The notes below the pieces were generated by a model. The model was not told the origin of the DNA, did not search any database, and was given only the letters and a program-made list of their open reading frames with translations. Shown in pieces: positions 37,511-50,820 of a DNA stretch of 64,000 bases. A program made the position numbers and the translations under genes. This DNA is from Loxodes magnus (Eukaryota > Ciliophora > Karyorelictea > Loxodida > Loxodidae). Where the stretch lies: the NCBI GenBank assembly GCA_946699065.1, contig CAMPDV010000136.1, forward strand, positions 62,001 through 126,000, read 5' to 3'. The number at the start of each line of letters is the position of its first letter. Within the stretch, counting starts at the first letter, position 1.

Positions 37511-39026
37511 ATATATTGTATTTAAGGTTTAACGAGGCTTTTTGTTTGATTTGTTAATCTCTTAGAGAATTTTGCATGGTAGATAGATTTATCTATGATT
37601 ATCGTTTCTAGTTGAATTAGGTATTAGATTAGTTATTTAAGATACTTATGTTACTTTAAACTATGGCTATTAAGGTTCTTACAATATGAACTAGTTATTT
37701 TGCTTAGTGGCTTAATTATGAATCCTAAATAAGTAATAACTAGACTTACTTTTGATATAGTATTGGCTTAAATGACTTAAAGCTATTTAATGATATGACT
37801 ATTATTTAGTTAATCTTACTAATAAAGACACTTAAGAGCACTTTGCTTATGATTTTGATTGTTTAACGTATGATGAAATGAATTGGTAGAATATTTAGGA
37901 TAATTATGAGCATAAAGACTAATTGGTTAATATTAATGATAATAATGGTTGGTATATTGAAGAAGGTATATATTTGGTAATAGTTTGAATGCTAAATTAA
38001 GCATATAAGCTTTAAAGATTAAGAGACTATCCCCCACTAGTTTATAAGTTAAGTTTTAAAGCTTCTTTAATTTATAAATGATATAAATTAATTAAATATA
38101 GACTAATGATATTCAACCTTTAACAATAATAAAGGCTTCTAACTAAATATAGTTAAAATTAAATAGTTCAAGTACTTTGCTAAAATTAAACAGCTTCTGT
38201 TTTATAAATTGAATTAAATAATGCTTTAACTAATTTAAATAAGAACACTTAAGACTTCTTAATCTCTTAAATTATACAGATTAAAGTACTTATTATCAAT
38301 AATTTCCTGACTTATTAAAATTAATATTTCTTATTAAAGATTTAGAGATAGACTCTATATCACTACAATTATCTCTAATAAATAGGATTTAATTATTATA
38401 CTTAGAAATATTGATTAAGCATTTATTTATCAAGATATTCTCTTTGTTATATATCAACTTTTAAATTTAATCTATCTTACCTTGCTATTAAGTAGAGCTA
38501 ACAAGATAAGCCAAACTTATAAAACAAGAAGAGTAATTAGCTTATATTAAGCTTCCTCATTTTACTATTAACTTATTTATTTTAAAATCATTCCAAATCC
38601 TAAAGTAATTTACCCTAAAAATTGAGAAGAGATAAATAACAAAGCTAGTATAACTATAAGATTAACTAAGAGCTTAATAAGAAAGATAAAAAGATTTAGC
38701 TTCTATATCATTATATAGTATCATATATGCTTAAGTCTTAATTAACTGCTCTTAATAAATGCAAATAGCTTAATACTATAATTATAGTTTAAGCTTTTAA
38801 AACTCCTAAATTCAAATAGTACAAATACCTTTAATAGCTTATAAATATTGTAATAAGCTAATTATAGTAAGCAGTAGATAGTAAAGTTTAATAGACTTAG
38901 TATTTATATACCTAATTTTATTAAAGCTAAACATATATCATTGTAATATAAATATTTAAATGTAAATTGCCTAAGTTTTCGATTATTCCATCTTAGACCT
39001 TTATAACTCAATCTTAGCTTTAATTC
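37511..39026. other. AT-rich stretch, no confident gene
   Basis: Mixed strand bias; short plausible readings on both strands, none sustained or motif-bearing. Confidence 0.25.
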
Positions 39027-40883
39027 TCAGTAATTTTATAATTGTTCGCTCTTAAAAAGGCATAATAGTCTGTCATTTTATAATTAAGAGGTAGCTTCTT
39101 CAGGTTTGATTTCACTGCTTTATAAAAGTTTTAATGTACTTCAATTATTTTTATCTTAATTACCACTTTTTTCACTCTTCCCTTTTTAGAAATAGAAAGC
39201 CACAGCTAAATAGTAAATATCTTTATCAATTAGAATCTTAGTCTTTTCTATCATAGTAGCAGCATTTTTCCCTTCTTACTCAACATTATATAATTCTTTT
39301 TAACTTCCGTTTGATTAGTTTACTCTGTTTCAACTTTCAAAGAGCTTCTTCCTCCAAACTCTTCAACTCTACTCCTATAAAATTAAGTCAATTAAACGAA
39401 ATTGAAGAATATCTCTTTAACGTGCTATACAAATTAAGATTATAAAGATATTATAGGAGACTAAATAAAACAATTATTGAAGCTTATTATAAAGAAAGTA
39501 TTAGCATTTAGCCTTTAAAAATAGTAGTAATAGTAAAGCTTATAAAACCTAGAAATAGAGATTAATAACTTTAATTTAAGATTTACTTAGTAACTACTAT
39601 ATTAATACAGCTATGTAAAACTTTAGCTTTAGATAGTAAATAGATGCTTATATAGAGCTTATTTTATATATTATAGAACGGAAGTTAATTATGGTATTAT
39701 CTAACTATCTTTTTAGAATAACTAAAATTAGTTTTTTTAAGTATATTCTGTAACTTTATAAAGATAACTTTAGCATTTTTAAGATATATAGCTATATGTA
39801 AGTATTCAAATATTTCGTTAACTTTTGAATTATTTGTTGCTTTACTTTATAGAATATTCTTATATTTAATAAGCATCTTTAAGCTTAATAGCTATTATAC
39901 ATTAAAGAAATCAACTGTGAAGAAATAAGTAGACTGTATATGTCAATCTAATATTTTTATTTTCTTATCTAATTTTTTCTACTTTTAAATGAACTTCTGG
40001 CAGTCATTTATCTTATGTTCTACAACTCTTCTGAAGATATTTATGTTTTTTCTATTTTGTCATTAGAAAGTTAAAAATTTAAGTTCAACGCACTTTTAAG
40101 CTAAGTTTTCCTCCTATCTCCTTTTTCTTATTTAACCGAATTAGATTTCTTTTTTATAGATCCTTTTTCTTCTTATTAGCATATTTATTATCTTATTTAA
40201 AGTTTATCTGATTTTTTTAAGAATAAGGCTATTTTATTTGGCTAAACGTTACTCTAAATTACTCTTATTCTTCCTTTAATTTCATTTAAGTTTTTGGATC
40301 TAAAATTTAGTACAATTTTTATAAACTCTGATAGAAATTATTCTTCTGACTGTTTCACTGTTTAAACAGTCTGCAATTTTTCCTTATATACTCTATTTTT
40401 TAGAGTTCAAATTTTTACCGTTTACAAGAATAAAAATGCTTTTAATTATCTAAATACTTTTAGACATTCTTGAAAGAAGGTCAGATCTATAAGGGTTCAT
40501 AATCTTAGTACTAAATTTTTCTTCCTTAATATGAAGCTTTTTAAGTTTCTCATTTCAATTTTAGATTTTAAACCTACATCCTAGGGTTGATATCATTTTT
40601 ATTATATATAAATTACTCTAATCTTCAGAAGGACTATTTTTTTCATTTTTATGCTTAGCTTTTTTACAATTTCTAAAAATTCCTTTCACTTTGAGTCATA
40701 ATGCCGTTTTATTCTACCTCTATCCATTAACTCGATCTCTTTACATCTTGCAAGTTAAAATTTTCTAAAAAGGGTTGTACTTGTTTGTTTCTTATTTTTC
40801 CTTACTTTGATACAGAAAAATTGAGATCGTTTTAATTTTAATGCTTGCAATATCTGAACAGATAAGGTCTAAATTTTTAGCAT
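39027..40883 (-). CDS. unrecognised 618-residue protein
   Basis: One minus-strand frame from ATG 40883 to TGA 39029-39027, 618 codons, without introns. The N terminus is basic (RSQFFCIKVRKNKKQ, MDRGRIKRHYDSKWKEFLE). Charged, low-hydrophobic stretches follow (QICQQEEKGSIKKKSNS, EKTQISSEELQNIRQMTAR). The C-terminal region contains GKNAATMIEKTKILIDKDIY and LAVAFYFQKGKSEKSGN, which resembles a TPR helix pair. Composition is good over almost the whole length; about 39.4-39.9 kb is more Leu/Ile-rich. No signal peptide, no known family. TAA/TAG Gln codons are abundant. Confidence 0.55.
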
Positions 40884-41717
40884 GTTAATCTTTCTCTTTA
40901 TTTAATTAAACAAAATGCAGAATATTGATCTATGTTAAATAAAGCACTAATATTGATTAGTTGGAGTCGCTTAAACTACTAAATCCCAAGGATTTAGATA
41001 TATTTGCTTTACCTTACTCTTTAGAGTTTATATCTTAGTTTACTTTGAGAAATCTTACTAATTCTGTCTTAATATTTCCAAATTCCAAGTCTTATTAATA
41101 AAGAATTTTCTTTATAGGAACTTGACTTTATACTTAGAAGAGTTCTAAGCTACATAAAATAAACTTAGATTCTTATCCTAAAGTTGCAATTCATCATAAG
41201 TAGCGAAGGATTTAACTAAATTAAGATAATTTTCTACTTTCTTCTTAAGTTTTGGTCTTACTTCAGATATTCTTATCCTATAGAAGCTTCTTTCATTTTT
41301 TCCTTTTCAATTGTGCCTTTAATGTCCTTTATATTCCCTTACTCTTCATAACTAAGCTTATAGTAAATTTCTTACTTAATAGCATTTTTACCTTTACAAA
41401 GGATAAATACCTTCAAGTTAAATAATTAATAAACTAAACTAAATCTAATAAATAAATTAGCTTTTTAAGCTTGTGCTTTAATCCTATAATAGGAAATAAT
41501 TAGTATATTAGCTTTGCTTTTATACTAGTAGCTTTAATAAAAATTAACTAAGCTTATATTATATAAGCTTAGTATAGATTAGTGCTAGTTATTTAAACCT
41601 CTATAGCATCTAAAGGCTTATAAAGTACTTTCAATTGTAATTTATTCGTTAAGTTTGAAAAATAATGCTACTAGAGATTATGCAAAAGCCAGGATTGGAG
41701 CATATACTACCTCTTAG
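40884..41717. other. intergenic region between divergent genes
   Basis: Lies between the minus gene starting at 40883 and the plus gene starting near 41718, so it should contain both promoters. AT-rich, with no motif I can assign. Some minus-strand coding-like residues near 41.0-41.3 kb may be an upstream exon. Confidence 0.3.
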
Positions 41718-44700
41718 ATGAAAGAAGATATAACATACTTGCTTTGCTTAAGTTGTTAATGATCTTAAGCTTTATAAACAAATCAGTTTTACTCAAAGAG
41801 AGATTAAGGCTGTAGGTTTGTAATAAATCTCTTGAAATTTAGAGCTGTAATATCTTAGTTAAACTTTAAAGTTTAGCATGGTGTTGGTTAATAAGCTTAC
41901 CACAGGCTCAAAAATAAATAATGCAATAACTGAAATAACATTATAAGAAGATATCTCAAACAGACTGCAGACGAAAGCTCCTCTTTAATTAAACAATTTG
42001 ATAATTTTTTCTAATTAAGTCACTGATGTAAACTTTGAAGTGAAAGAAAGAACTAAAGCTTCTAAATTTAAAATAGCTGATATCTAAAACTTGATGCCAA
42101 GCTTTAAATTTATAATTAGGGATATAGTAAAGAGCACATTAATCTAAAATGATAAATAATAAGAAGCGAAATTTTAAAATAGCAAATAGAAGAGAAAAAT
42201 AAATAATAGTTTAGTAGTGAAGAAACAAAAGAGTATATATCAGTAGTAACTACGAAATTACATAATGCAATAGTCAAATATAAAAATAGTCATTAATGAC
42301 TAAAGCAAATTTAGTACACTATTTTATTAATAGTATTGGTTAAGTAAACTAACTACTAGAATCATTTAAAAGTATAACTCTAATATATTTTGAAAGAAAT
42401 TGATAAAAGATTGATAAGTCAGCTCAGAATAATATCGCAAGAACCAAGATACACATAAAATGATATTTCTTACTCTGGAAGAAAGATATTAATGTTGATA
42501 ACTAGTCAACATTAAAAGCTTAAATGAAATATACAATCTTTATATAAATACACTAAATGAAACTTTTTTTAAATAAGATAACTAAAAATTAAATTTGTCT
42601 GGAGTTGAAACACTACAAAAGTTATTCATAGTGTTTCAATTAAAATAAGAAAAATGATTTCACAGTTGTCTAAAAATACTAAAATCGAATCATCTAAAAT
42701 AGATACTAATCAAATTAATTCTAATTAGTATACTAACTTCCAGCAAAATTAATCAAATAAAGCTATTGAAATCTGCTCTTAGCTTAATTTTAATTATCTT
42801 TAATGCAATCCTTTTTTTAATTTTCATCATAAAATCAGAAATAAGCTTATCTATTCCTATGATTTCTATAAGTAAAACCATTATTCATAATAAAGTTATA
42901 TAAAGCTCAAAGTTAGATTAAAATTATGATAGATATGTTTTATGTGGAGTTAGTTTTTTATTCTAAAAGAGATGTTTAAAACAAAATACAAAAGCAAAGG
43001 TAAATTTTTTTATGATTTGGATAAATTTAAAATATTTAAAAGATATCTTTCATTAATATCTTTTGTCTTAGTAAGTAGTTTTATTTTTTAAATTAGTATA
43101 ATTTTTAAAAAGAATATTTTAAAAGTTCTTTTCGAAAAAAAGATCATCATATGACAGATGTAGGGATTAACTGATAATTTAGACTATAAGTCTTGAGAAT
43201 TAAGATCTCTTGTTTACATTTATTTATATTCGAACGTGCTTGAGACAAGAGCTAAAATTTAGGAATTTGAAAATTGATCAGTAGAAGGAAATATTTATTC
43301 CTCTAGTATCTCTAATAGCTCAGCTTATGATGTTATTTATCTATTTTTATGGCAAATAGCTTTATCCTTAGCTTAGCTAAAATAGTATTTCTCATAATGA
43401 AAAAAGATGATTATCATTTGCCTCATATAACAAAGCTAAGTTTCTGAGCTCTTTCCCAATTTAAATTAAGATATCATGTAATATAATTCTTTAGGCTTTA
43501 ATTTACAAGTATCTGCTATTTCATATCTTTCAAATAAAATTTGGAAAACTATTCAGTTTCTTAATCCATGATCTTGATTAAGTTGTTTAAAACTAACCAA
43601 ATTATGCAAAAATATCTATATATTTTTTATAAGGAGTTCTTTAAATTAGTCTTTCAGTTATGGCTTTCAGAAGGAAAGGCTTTATTACAATTTAGTGGAA
43701 ATATGCATTTTTGTAAGATTTTACTACAGTCAAACAAAAGCAAGGGAGAAAGAGCTGAAAAACATAAATGAAATAAGTCAGCTAATTTTAACTTAATAGG
43801 AAATATTTATGCTAGATGAATTTGCTTAGCAAATGGACTTTATACTGAAACAGAAGTGAGACTTATAAAGTTAAAAAATGCTACATTAAAGTTTAGGAAT
43901 TGAAATACATCTAACCAAATGTAAATTAAAGCTAGCTAAATTATATCATCAGATTTAAAATACGTTTGATTATATCACATTTAAGCTTAGGTTCATGAAG
44001 TATAATACTAAATAGTGAAAGCTGACTATTCCTTTTGATTTATACAGCATTAAATAAAATCTATATGATTAATTATTTTTCTCTAATTTAATTAATAATT
44101 TAAGCTATATCTATTAAATGCTTGAAATCATACTTATTAAATTATATTTCCCGCCTAATTTATTTCAATTAGATATATTTTAAATAAATAGGTATTAAAC
44201 ATCAGTTTTGCTTTGGTCAACTTATTAGAACTATTAAAATTGTTAAAGAAAAAGAGATTAAAAATAGCTTCTTGCTAGTAGATCCTGTAATTTGGATGTT
44301 TTAAAGTAAGCATCATTATTATTCTTATTAAAATCCTTTTAAATCATTCTTCAAGCTAATACTTAATGGAATATTATCAGAAACTAGTCCAGAATCTAGA
44401 ATAACTAGAAAATATGCAAATCATGGGAGTTTAGATATAGAGTTGCTGATAAGTAGTAATTACAAGCATTATGAGTATATGAATGAAAGTGTAGATTATT
44501 AGCGGCTTTAAATGATTAATTAGTTTATATTATATATAAAGAAGATTTAGAAGCATTGCCAATGAAGAACTGTAACAATAATAACAGCAACTTATTACAA
44601 TAAGAAACCAGACTAAATAATATAGTAGTCTACAAAGCTAAAAGATAAATAGATTAATATATTAATAAAACTTAAACTAAAGTTAGGAATAGCTATTTCT

Positions 44701-46095
44701 TAGTTTTAATCTAAGAAATAATTTAAGCAATAGATTTAAAAATAAACTACAGAAATATGTAAAAATAGAATAATAAAGTAGCAAGATTTTACTAACTAAC
44801 TTTAAAGTGACAAACATATAAAACAGCTTCTTAGAGTAGTAAGCAAAAAAAATTAAAATAGTAAATTAACTTAGAAGTATTATAATGTGTTCAGACTATG
44901 ATAATATAGCAGGCCCGTGGATTTTCTTTATTTTTTTTCAATTTAGCGTAATAGAATATTCCCTGCTAGATTTACAACAATTATTAGGCTTTCACTTGTT
45001 TATAGTTGAGAACCAAAGGTAAGTAGATAACATAAAAATTTAGTAAAAATTGCAACTAAATGGATAGATTGTTTACTTGTTGACCTTCCAAAAATTGAAA
45101 AATGTAAAAGATATATCAACAAATTAGGTTTTATAGATATGGAAGTTTTTGAAAACATAATTGTTGTTGAGGTTTTATTAATTTGGATAATAATTTTAAT
45201 TAAGTATAACGCTGAAAGTAAAGAATTGAGAGAATAGATAGTTATGATACTAAAAAGTAGTGATTCCATAATAAGAAACACTCAATTATACCTAGGGAAT
45301 ATGAGAAATCTTCTTAAGAGTTTAAAATAGCAAGTGAGCTAGATTCTAGTTTTATTTTTGCCTAAAATAGCATAGAATGCTTTGAAAGGTAAGGCTAATT
45401 TAAAGAAATAATAAAATACCAAAAAATGCATTCGGTCCTACTTCTTCATTATTAAGTTTTAACTTAATGTACTTTCTCTAAAGAAACTTAGGAAAAACGA
45501 GGAATATTTGAGATATATTAAACATTTAAGGAATTTCATAAAGAGATCTAGGATAAAATAGTAAAAAAATTAAGTGCTATAACACTTAACTTTTGCTAAA
45601 ACTTTGTTAAATTATTAATATAAGGAAATAAATCTAGGAAATACTGAAAAAAGGATTAGAGAAAAAACTAAAAATAGTATAAATATAACTATAAAATATA
45701 GGATTATTAAAGCAAAAAAATCTAAGTCTAGTTAATTAAAAGTGTTCAAACTTAAATAAAAATGGTTTAAAATCGAATAATTGAATAGATTAAAGGAAAG
45801 TTTTATCGACTTAGAGTTTTTAAAGTATATTCAAATCTTAAAGAGCTAGAATACAAATAAATGACACATTCCATTTTCTTTCTAAACTAAAACAGGACAA
45901 TTAAGATAATCCTATTGAGTAAAAAAATTGATTAATAAGAAATTAATTAAACAATAAATTACAGATGAGAAGCAAAAGCTGCCAGAAACTAAATTAAAAG
46001 AGTTATGGTAAGTTATTTTAATAGACTAGAATAAATTTAAAATAGAGTAAATCTGATTTTTTAATTATTTGCCCTTGAAAGGTAAAAATATATGA
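41718..46095 (+). CDS. large unrecognised protein of about 1450 residues with a membrane-like segment
   Basis: One frame runs from ATG 41718 for about 1100 codons to 45018. A 25-nt GT...AG intron (45019-45043) then joins it in phase to a second exon reading KVKIATKWIDCLLVDLPKI and on to TGA 46093. Total length is a multiple of three. Residues ~430-450 form a hydrophobic membrane-like stretch (YLSLISFVLVSSFIFQI). Later parts are soluble and helical, for example LTQQEIFMLDEFAQQMDF and YKEDLEALPMKN. In-frame TGA TCT TGA at 43569-43577 would be read as Trp, because the frame clearly goes on beyond it; a two-gene model ending there is the alternative. The N terminus could lie further upstream. No family recognised. 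Confidence 0.5.
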
Positions 46096-46779
46096 AGCTA
46101 ATACTAAATAAGATAATAATTAAGCATTACAAATAATAGTAACAAGTTGATATTTTTAAATTTCTTAAGTTTAAATTCTGATAGCAGGAAAGCTTAAAAA
46201 ACTTGCAGTTTTTAAGTTTAAAATATTAAAAATTAGATTATTATTAGATGATCCATAAATGATAGAGCTAAAGTTAGAAAAAGTTGAATAATAAAATAGG
46301 ATTGCAAGAGTTAAAAAATGTAGCAATAAATAAATAAAAATAGAAATAAATAAAGTTAAAATAATTGATAAGGATTAAATTAAATTACATTGTAGTTGGC
46401 AAAATGGAAAAGTATAATCTTTTAAAATGGTTAAATTAATTAGTTATATTATAAATAAAATGCTTCATAGTTTAAGAATAAAAAACTTTTAATTTAGTAA
46501 TTTTCTTAGTATGCTTAAAGTAACTATAAACATATGAATTTCATATAAAATATTAGCTAAATTACACCTACTTAATGATATCTTTAGATTATTTTAAAGA
46601 ACTTAAGTTAATAAAGACACTAAATAGTATACAGATTATATTAATTCTAAAAGCTAGCTATTTTAAATATTACATAACTACTAGGCACTTAACTTTATTA
46701 ATAAGCTATTTATGAATTATTCATTGTTTATCTAATAACTTAGACTAAAGTTATAATTATTTACTTTAATCAACATCAA
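46096..46779. other. AT-rich intergenic stretch before the MORN-LRR gene
   Basis: Some plus-strand readings (GLQELKNVAINKQKQKQ, about 46.3 kb) could extend the preceding gene. Otherwise nothing recognisable. The promoter of the gene at 46780 should be here. Confidence 0.3.
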
Positions 46780-49700
46780 ATGCAAAATAATCACAGCTTA
46801 TTCAAAAAATATTCAAAAATCATGATTTATCTTAACGGAAATGTTTACAATGGTACTTTAGAAAAGGAATTACCTCAAGGATAAGGAATAATGAACTATC
46901 CAAATGGAGATATATTTGAAGGATGTTTTGAAAATGGAAAAAGATAAGGCTAAGGTACTATGAAATATAAGTCTGGAAAATAATTTACAGGGGAATGAAA
47001 ATGAGATAAGCCATGAAATGCTTATGGATTTTATAAATAAGAAACCGGAGACATATTTGAAGGACATTTTTAGAATGGGAAAAAATAAGGTTAAGGCACT
47101 ATGAAATACAAATCTGGAAAATAATTTTCGGGACAATGAAAATAAAACCAGCCGTATAATGGTGATGGATTCTATAAATATGAAAATGGAGACAAATACG
47201 AAGGCCATTTTGTAAATGGATAAAGATAAGGTAAAGGTTTAATGATATACAATTAAGGCGAACAATTTGAAGGCGAGTGAAACTAAGATTAACCTTAATC
47301 GGGAGCTTATAAATATTAAAATGGAAACTTATATGAAGGAAAGTTTGCAAATGGATAAAGATAAGGTTTAGGTACTATGAAATATAATTAAGGCGAATAA
47401 TTTGAAGGCTAGTGAAACTTAGATTAACCTTAAATCGGAGTTTATAAATATAAAAATGGAAACTTATATGAAGGACATTTTTAGAATGGGAAAAAATAAG
47501 GTTAAGGCACTATGAAATACAAATCTGGAAAATAATTTTCGGGACAATGAAAATAAAACCAACCGTATAATGGTGATGGATTCTATAAATATGAAAATGG
47601 AGACAAATACGAAGGCCATTTTGTAAATGGATAAAGATAAGGCAAAGGCACAATGAAATATAATTAAGGCGAATAATTTGAAGGCTAGTGAAACTAAGAT
47701 TAACCTTAATCGGGAGTTTATAAATATTAAAATGGAGATGAATACACTGGACAATTTTTAAATGGAAAAAAATAAGGTAAAGGAAAAATGATCTATCATA
47801 AAGGAGATTAATTCGAAGGTAAATTTTACTGAGATTAAATCTTTGAAGGAATTTATAAATATTAAAATGGAGACTCTTTCAAAGGATATTTTATAAATGG
47901 TAAAAGATAAGGCTAAGGTACTATGAAATATAATTAAGGCGAATAATTTGAAGGCGAGTGAATAAAAGATCAACCATTCAATGGTAATGGAGTTTATAAA
48001 TATGAAAATGGAGATGAGTACGAAGGAAAGTTTTAAAATGGTTAAAGATAAGGTTTAGGTACTATGAATTACAAATCTGGAGAAACAATTTAGGGAGAAT
48101 GAATATAAGATAAACCATTCAGTGGTATTGGAACCTTTAAATATTTAAATGGAGATGAGTACGAAGGAAAATTTGAAAATGGCTAAAGATAAGGCTAAGG
48201 TATAATGAAATATAAGTCCGGAAAATAATTTTAGGGAGAATGAATATAAGATAAACCATTCAGTGGTATTGGAACCTTTAAATATTTAAATGGAGACGAA
48301 TACGAAGGAAAATTTGAAAACGGATAAAGATAAGGTAAATGTTTAATGATATACAATTAAGGCGAACTATTTGAAGGCGAGTGAAGCTAAGATTAACCTT
48401 AAATCGGAGTTTATAAATATTAAAATGGAAACTTATATGAAGGAAAGTTTGAAAATGGATAAAGATAAGGTTAAGGTACTATGAAATACAAATCTGGAGA
48501 AACATTTTAGGGAGATTGAAGCAAAGATTAGCCTCTATTTGGAGTATTTAAATCTTAAAAATGAGATATTTAATATTGCTAGTTTTAAAATGAATAAACA
48601 TAGAAATATTAATTAACAGACTATAAGTTGGAAAATTATAATAAAAAAGAGCGCAAATAAAAAGAAACGCTTAAATAAAGCCTTTTGTAATCTATTATAG
48701 ATATATAGCAACTCTAATTTTTAAAAAATAACACCTCTGGATTTATTACTTTTGAATTAGATTTTGATTAATTTTTCAATTAAATAGCCTTTGAGACTAA
48801 GGTAGATAACTCAAGATAAATAAAAATTGAAGGAAAGTGAAGCAATAGTTAGCTAGAGTAAGTTTTAAAAATATAAGTATGCAATGAAATAATATTTGAA
48901 TGAGACTAATTTTTAGCTGATAAAGATAAAAGCATTTAATAAAAATAAATAATTTAGATTTAAATAGGAAAAGATAACAATTCCCAATAATATTAAAGTT
49001 AATAAAGTTGCATCAATAAAGTATGAAGAAATAAGAATTTATTGCAGCAAATATTTTCCTTTTTAAATTTACGAAGTATATTTAATTTAACTCAAGTTAA
49101 TAATTTTTTGTGGAAGTTTCCATATTAAATAAATAAGATATCAATAAGACATTATAATGATAGCACTTAATATGTAAGAAATAAAATATGAAGCTGCTTA
49201 AGATTATTACTGAGGTCGTAAGTTAAAAGTTTGAATATAGATTTATCAAATTTTTCTTAAAGTTCATTTAATGAATTTCATTTCATGTTTTAGATATCTC
49301 TCATTTTAAGCCAGATATCATTTTATTAAAGCAAACAAAAAAATTAACTTTAGGAGCTCAAAATAGATAGCTCAGAATAATTTGCTAGTCTATTAAGCTT
49401 GATACCTGCTTCTTTGAAATATCTGGTCTTAAAAGGAAAATTTCAAGATTAAGATTTAAAATTTTTGTCTAGATTAACTAAGTTAGAACATCTTGAGTTA
49501 GATAGTTAATCTTAAATATCTAATGAAAATGGAATATAAGGAAGTTTTCTAATAGATTTTTGTTAAAATTTGAATTTAAAAATTATAAAAATAAACAGTA
49601 AGACTATTAAAGTTTCCTACTTACAAGAATATTTATAGCAAAAAGGAAATTTAATAGAAGAAATAAATATCAACTAAAACTAGGAAATCAACTAATTGCT

Positions 49701-50583
49701 TTAACTATGCCCTAAAATAAAATCATTTGATTCATAGCAAAATAGATATATAGATGAAATATTAGAAAAGATTAGAGATTATGATCTCGCTTAGTTAAGT
49801 TTGAATAATTATTTCCAATCTGACATTTTTTCGTGGTTTATAACTAAAGGTTTTTAAAAACTAGAGTAAGTTAGTATAGCTAACTGCTAAAACTTTAATG
49901 ATGAAAATCTAATTCTCTTAATGTAAAATACTCCCAGTCTTAAATCTCTCTATTTGAAAGAACTGACATAAATTCAAAGTGCTGCTCTCATGTAAATAGG
50001 TGACTAAGGGTAAAAATATGAATAAATAGGATTGATTAATATATCTTAGCTAGACTAATAAATATTGGAGCATATTTTCTAGAAATGTAAACAATTGAAA
50101 TAAATAGAATTAAACTTTAGATTTTAAAGAGAAATAAACTTTAACTTTTGTTTGACTGAGTAAGTATTTGAAGAAATTTAGAAAAATTGTAAGCAACTAT
50201 AAAGATTAAGTTTAAGCAACTTAAATATAAGTAATAGTTTAAAATGAATCTAAAACTTTACTGAAAGCATCAGACTTAGATATTTAAAGCTCGAAAATTT
50301 GGATTTAAATTATTAAGATATACATTTAGTATTATAATGCTGCTAGCACTTAAATACTTTAGAGATTATAGATTCATGCATGTTATCGTATAATACTTTC
50401 CCTATACTAAATTAGAATTAAGTTTAGTATCCTATTTGGAAGAATCTTAAAGTTCTTAAATTTCAAGATAATCATTAATCCTAAAAGGGCATTTTTGAGG
50501 AAATGAAAAGATACTTAAGGAAGTTGAAGATTTTGTATGATAACGAGGAAATGAAACTAAAGGATAATTTAAAGCTGAGTTGA
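46780..50583 (+). CDS. MORN-repeat, F-box-like and leucine-rich-repeat protein
   Basis: A single frame of 1267 codons from ATG 46780 to TGA 50581, with a second in-frame TGA nine bases later. Residues ~16-590 hold about 25 MORN repeats, alternating NGDxYEGxFxNGQRQGxGTMKY with SGxxFxGEWxQDxP units. A charged linker follows. Residues ~750-790 (NLLQQIFSFLNLRSIFNLTQ) resemble an F-box, and the rest to the C terminus is leucine-rich repeats (LTKLEHLELDSQ, LKSLYLKELTQI). MORN arrays usually bind lipids or scaffolds, and F-box/LRR proteins recruit substrates to SCF ubiquitin ligases. Combining all three is inference from this reading. Gln is very often TAA/TAG, and TGA encodes the conserved Trp of the GEW motif. 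No intron is needed. Confidence 0.85.
47060..47642 (+). repeat. recent duplication inside the MORN array
   Basis: The block starting at 47060 (AAGGACATTTTTAGAATGGG) recurs almost unchanged from 47471, an offset of 411 bp or 137 codons, for about 170 bp including third codon positions. The rest of the array is more diverged. This points to recent unequal exchange or gene conversion that kept the frame. Confidence 0.7.
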
Positions 50584-50820
50584 TTAGTTTGATTAGGGAT
50601 AAATAAAGTTGATTAACTTTCTAATAAATATAATTACATTAAAATAAAAATAGATTTCTAATCTATTTATGTCTATTTCATATTCTAATTTAACTATTCT
50701 ACTCCTATCTACCTAGTCTTTTATTTGCCTAAAACTAATTTATTATTTAATTATATTGCTAAGCAAATAGTCTTTATTATACTGCAAGTATAATAGGTCA
50801 CTTAGATCTATGCATTTATT

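Noticed and set aside
43569-43577. TGA TCT TGA as end of a separate gene
   Set aside because: The same frame continues with strong coding character for over 450 codons, so I prefer Trp readings, while noting the alternative.
45000-45281. 93-codon minus-strand ORF
   Set aside because: The plus strand reads a far better protein here (second exon of the 1450-residue gene), reached through an in-phase 25-nt intron.
46870-47973. Several long minus-strand standard-code ORFs
   Set aside because: They are antisense shadows of the tandem MORN repeats on the plus strand and simply repeat with the array.
50584-50820. Read-through fusion of the MORN-LRR protein with the next gene
   Set aside because: The frame is shared, but two TGAs close together and a compositionally poor 200-bp stretch separate the two blocks.
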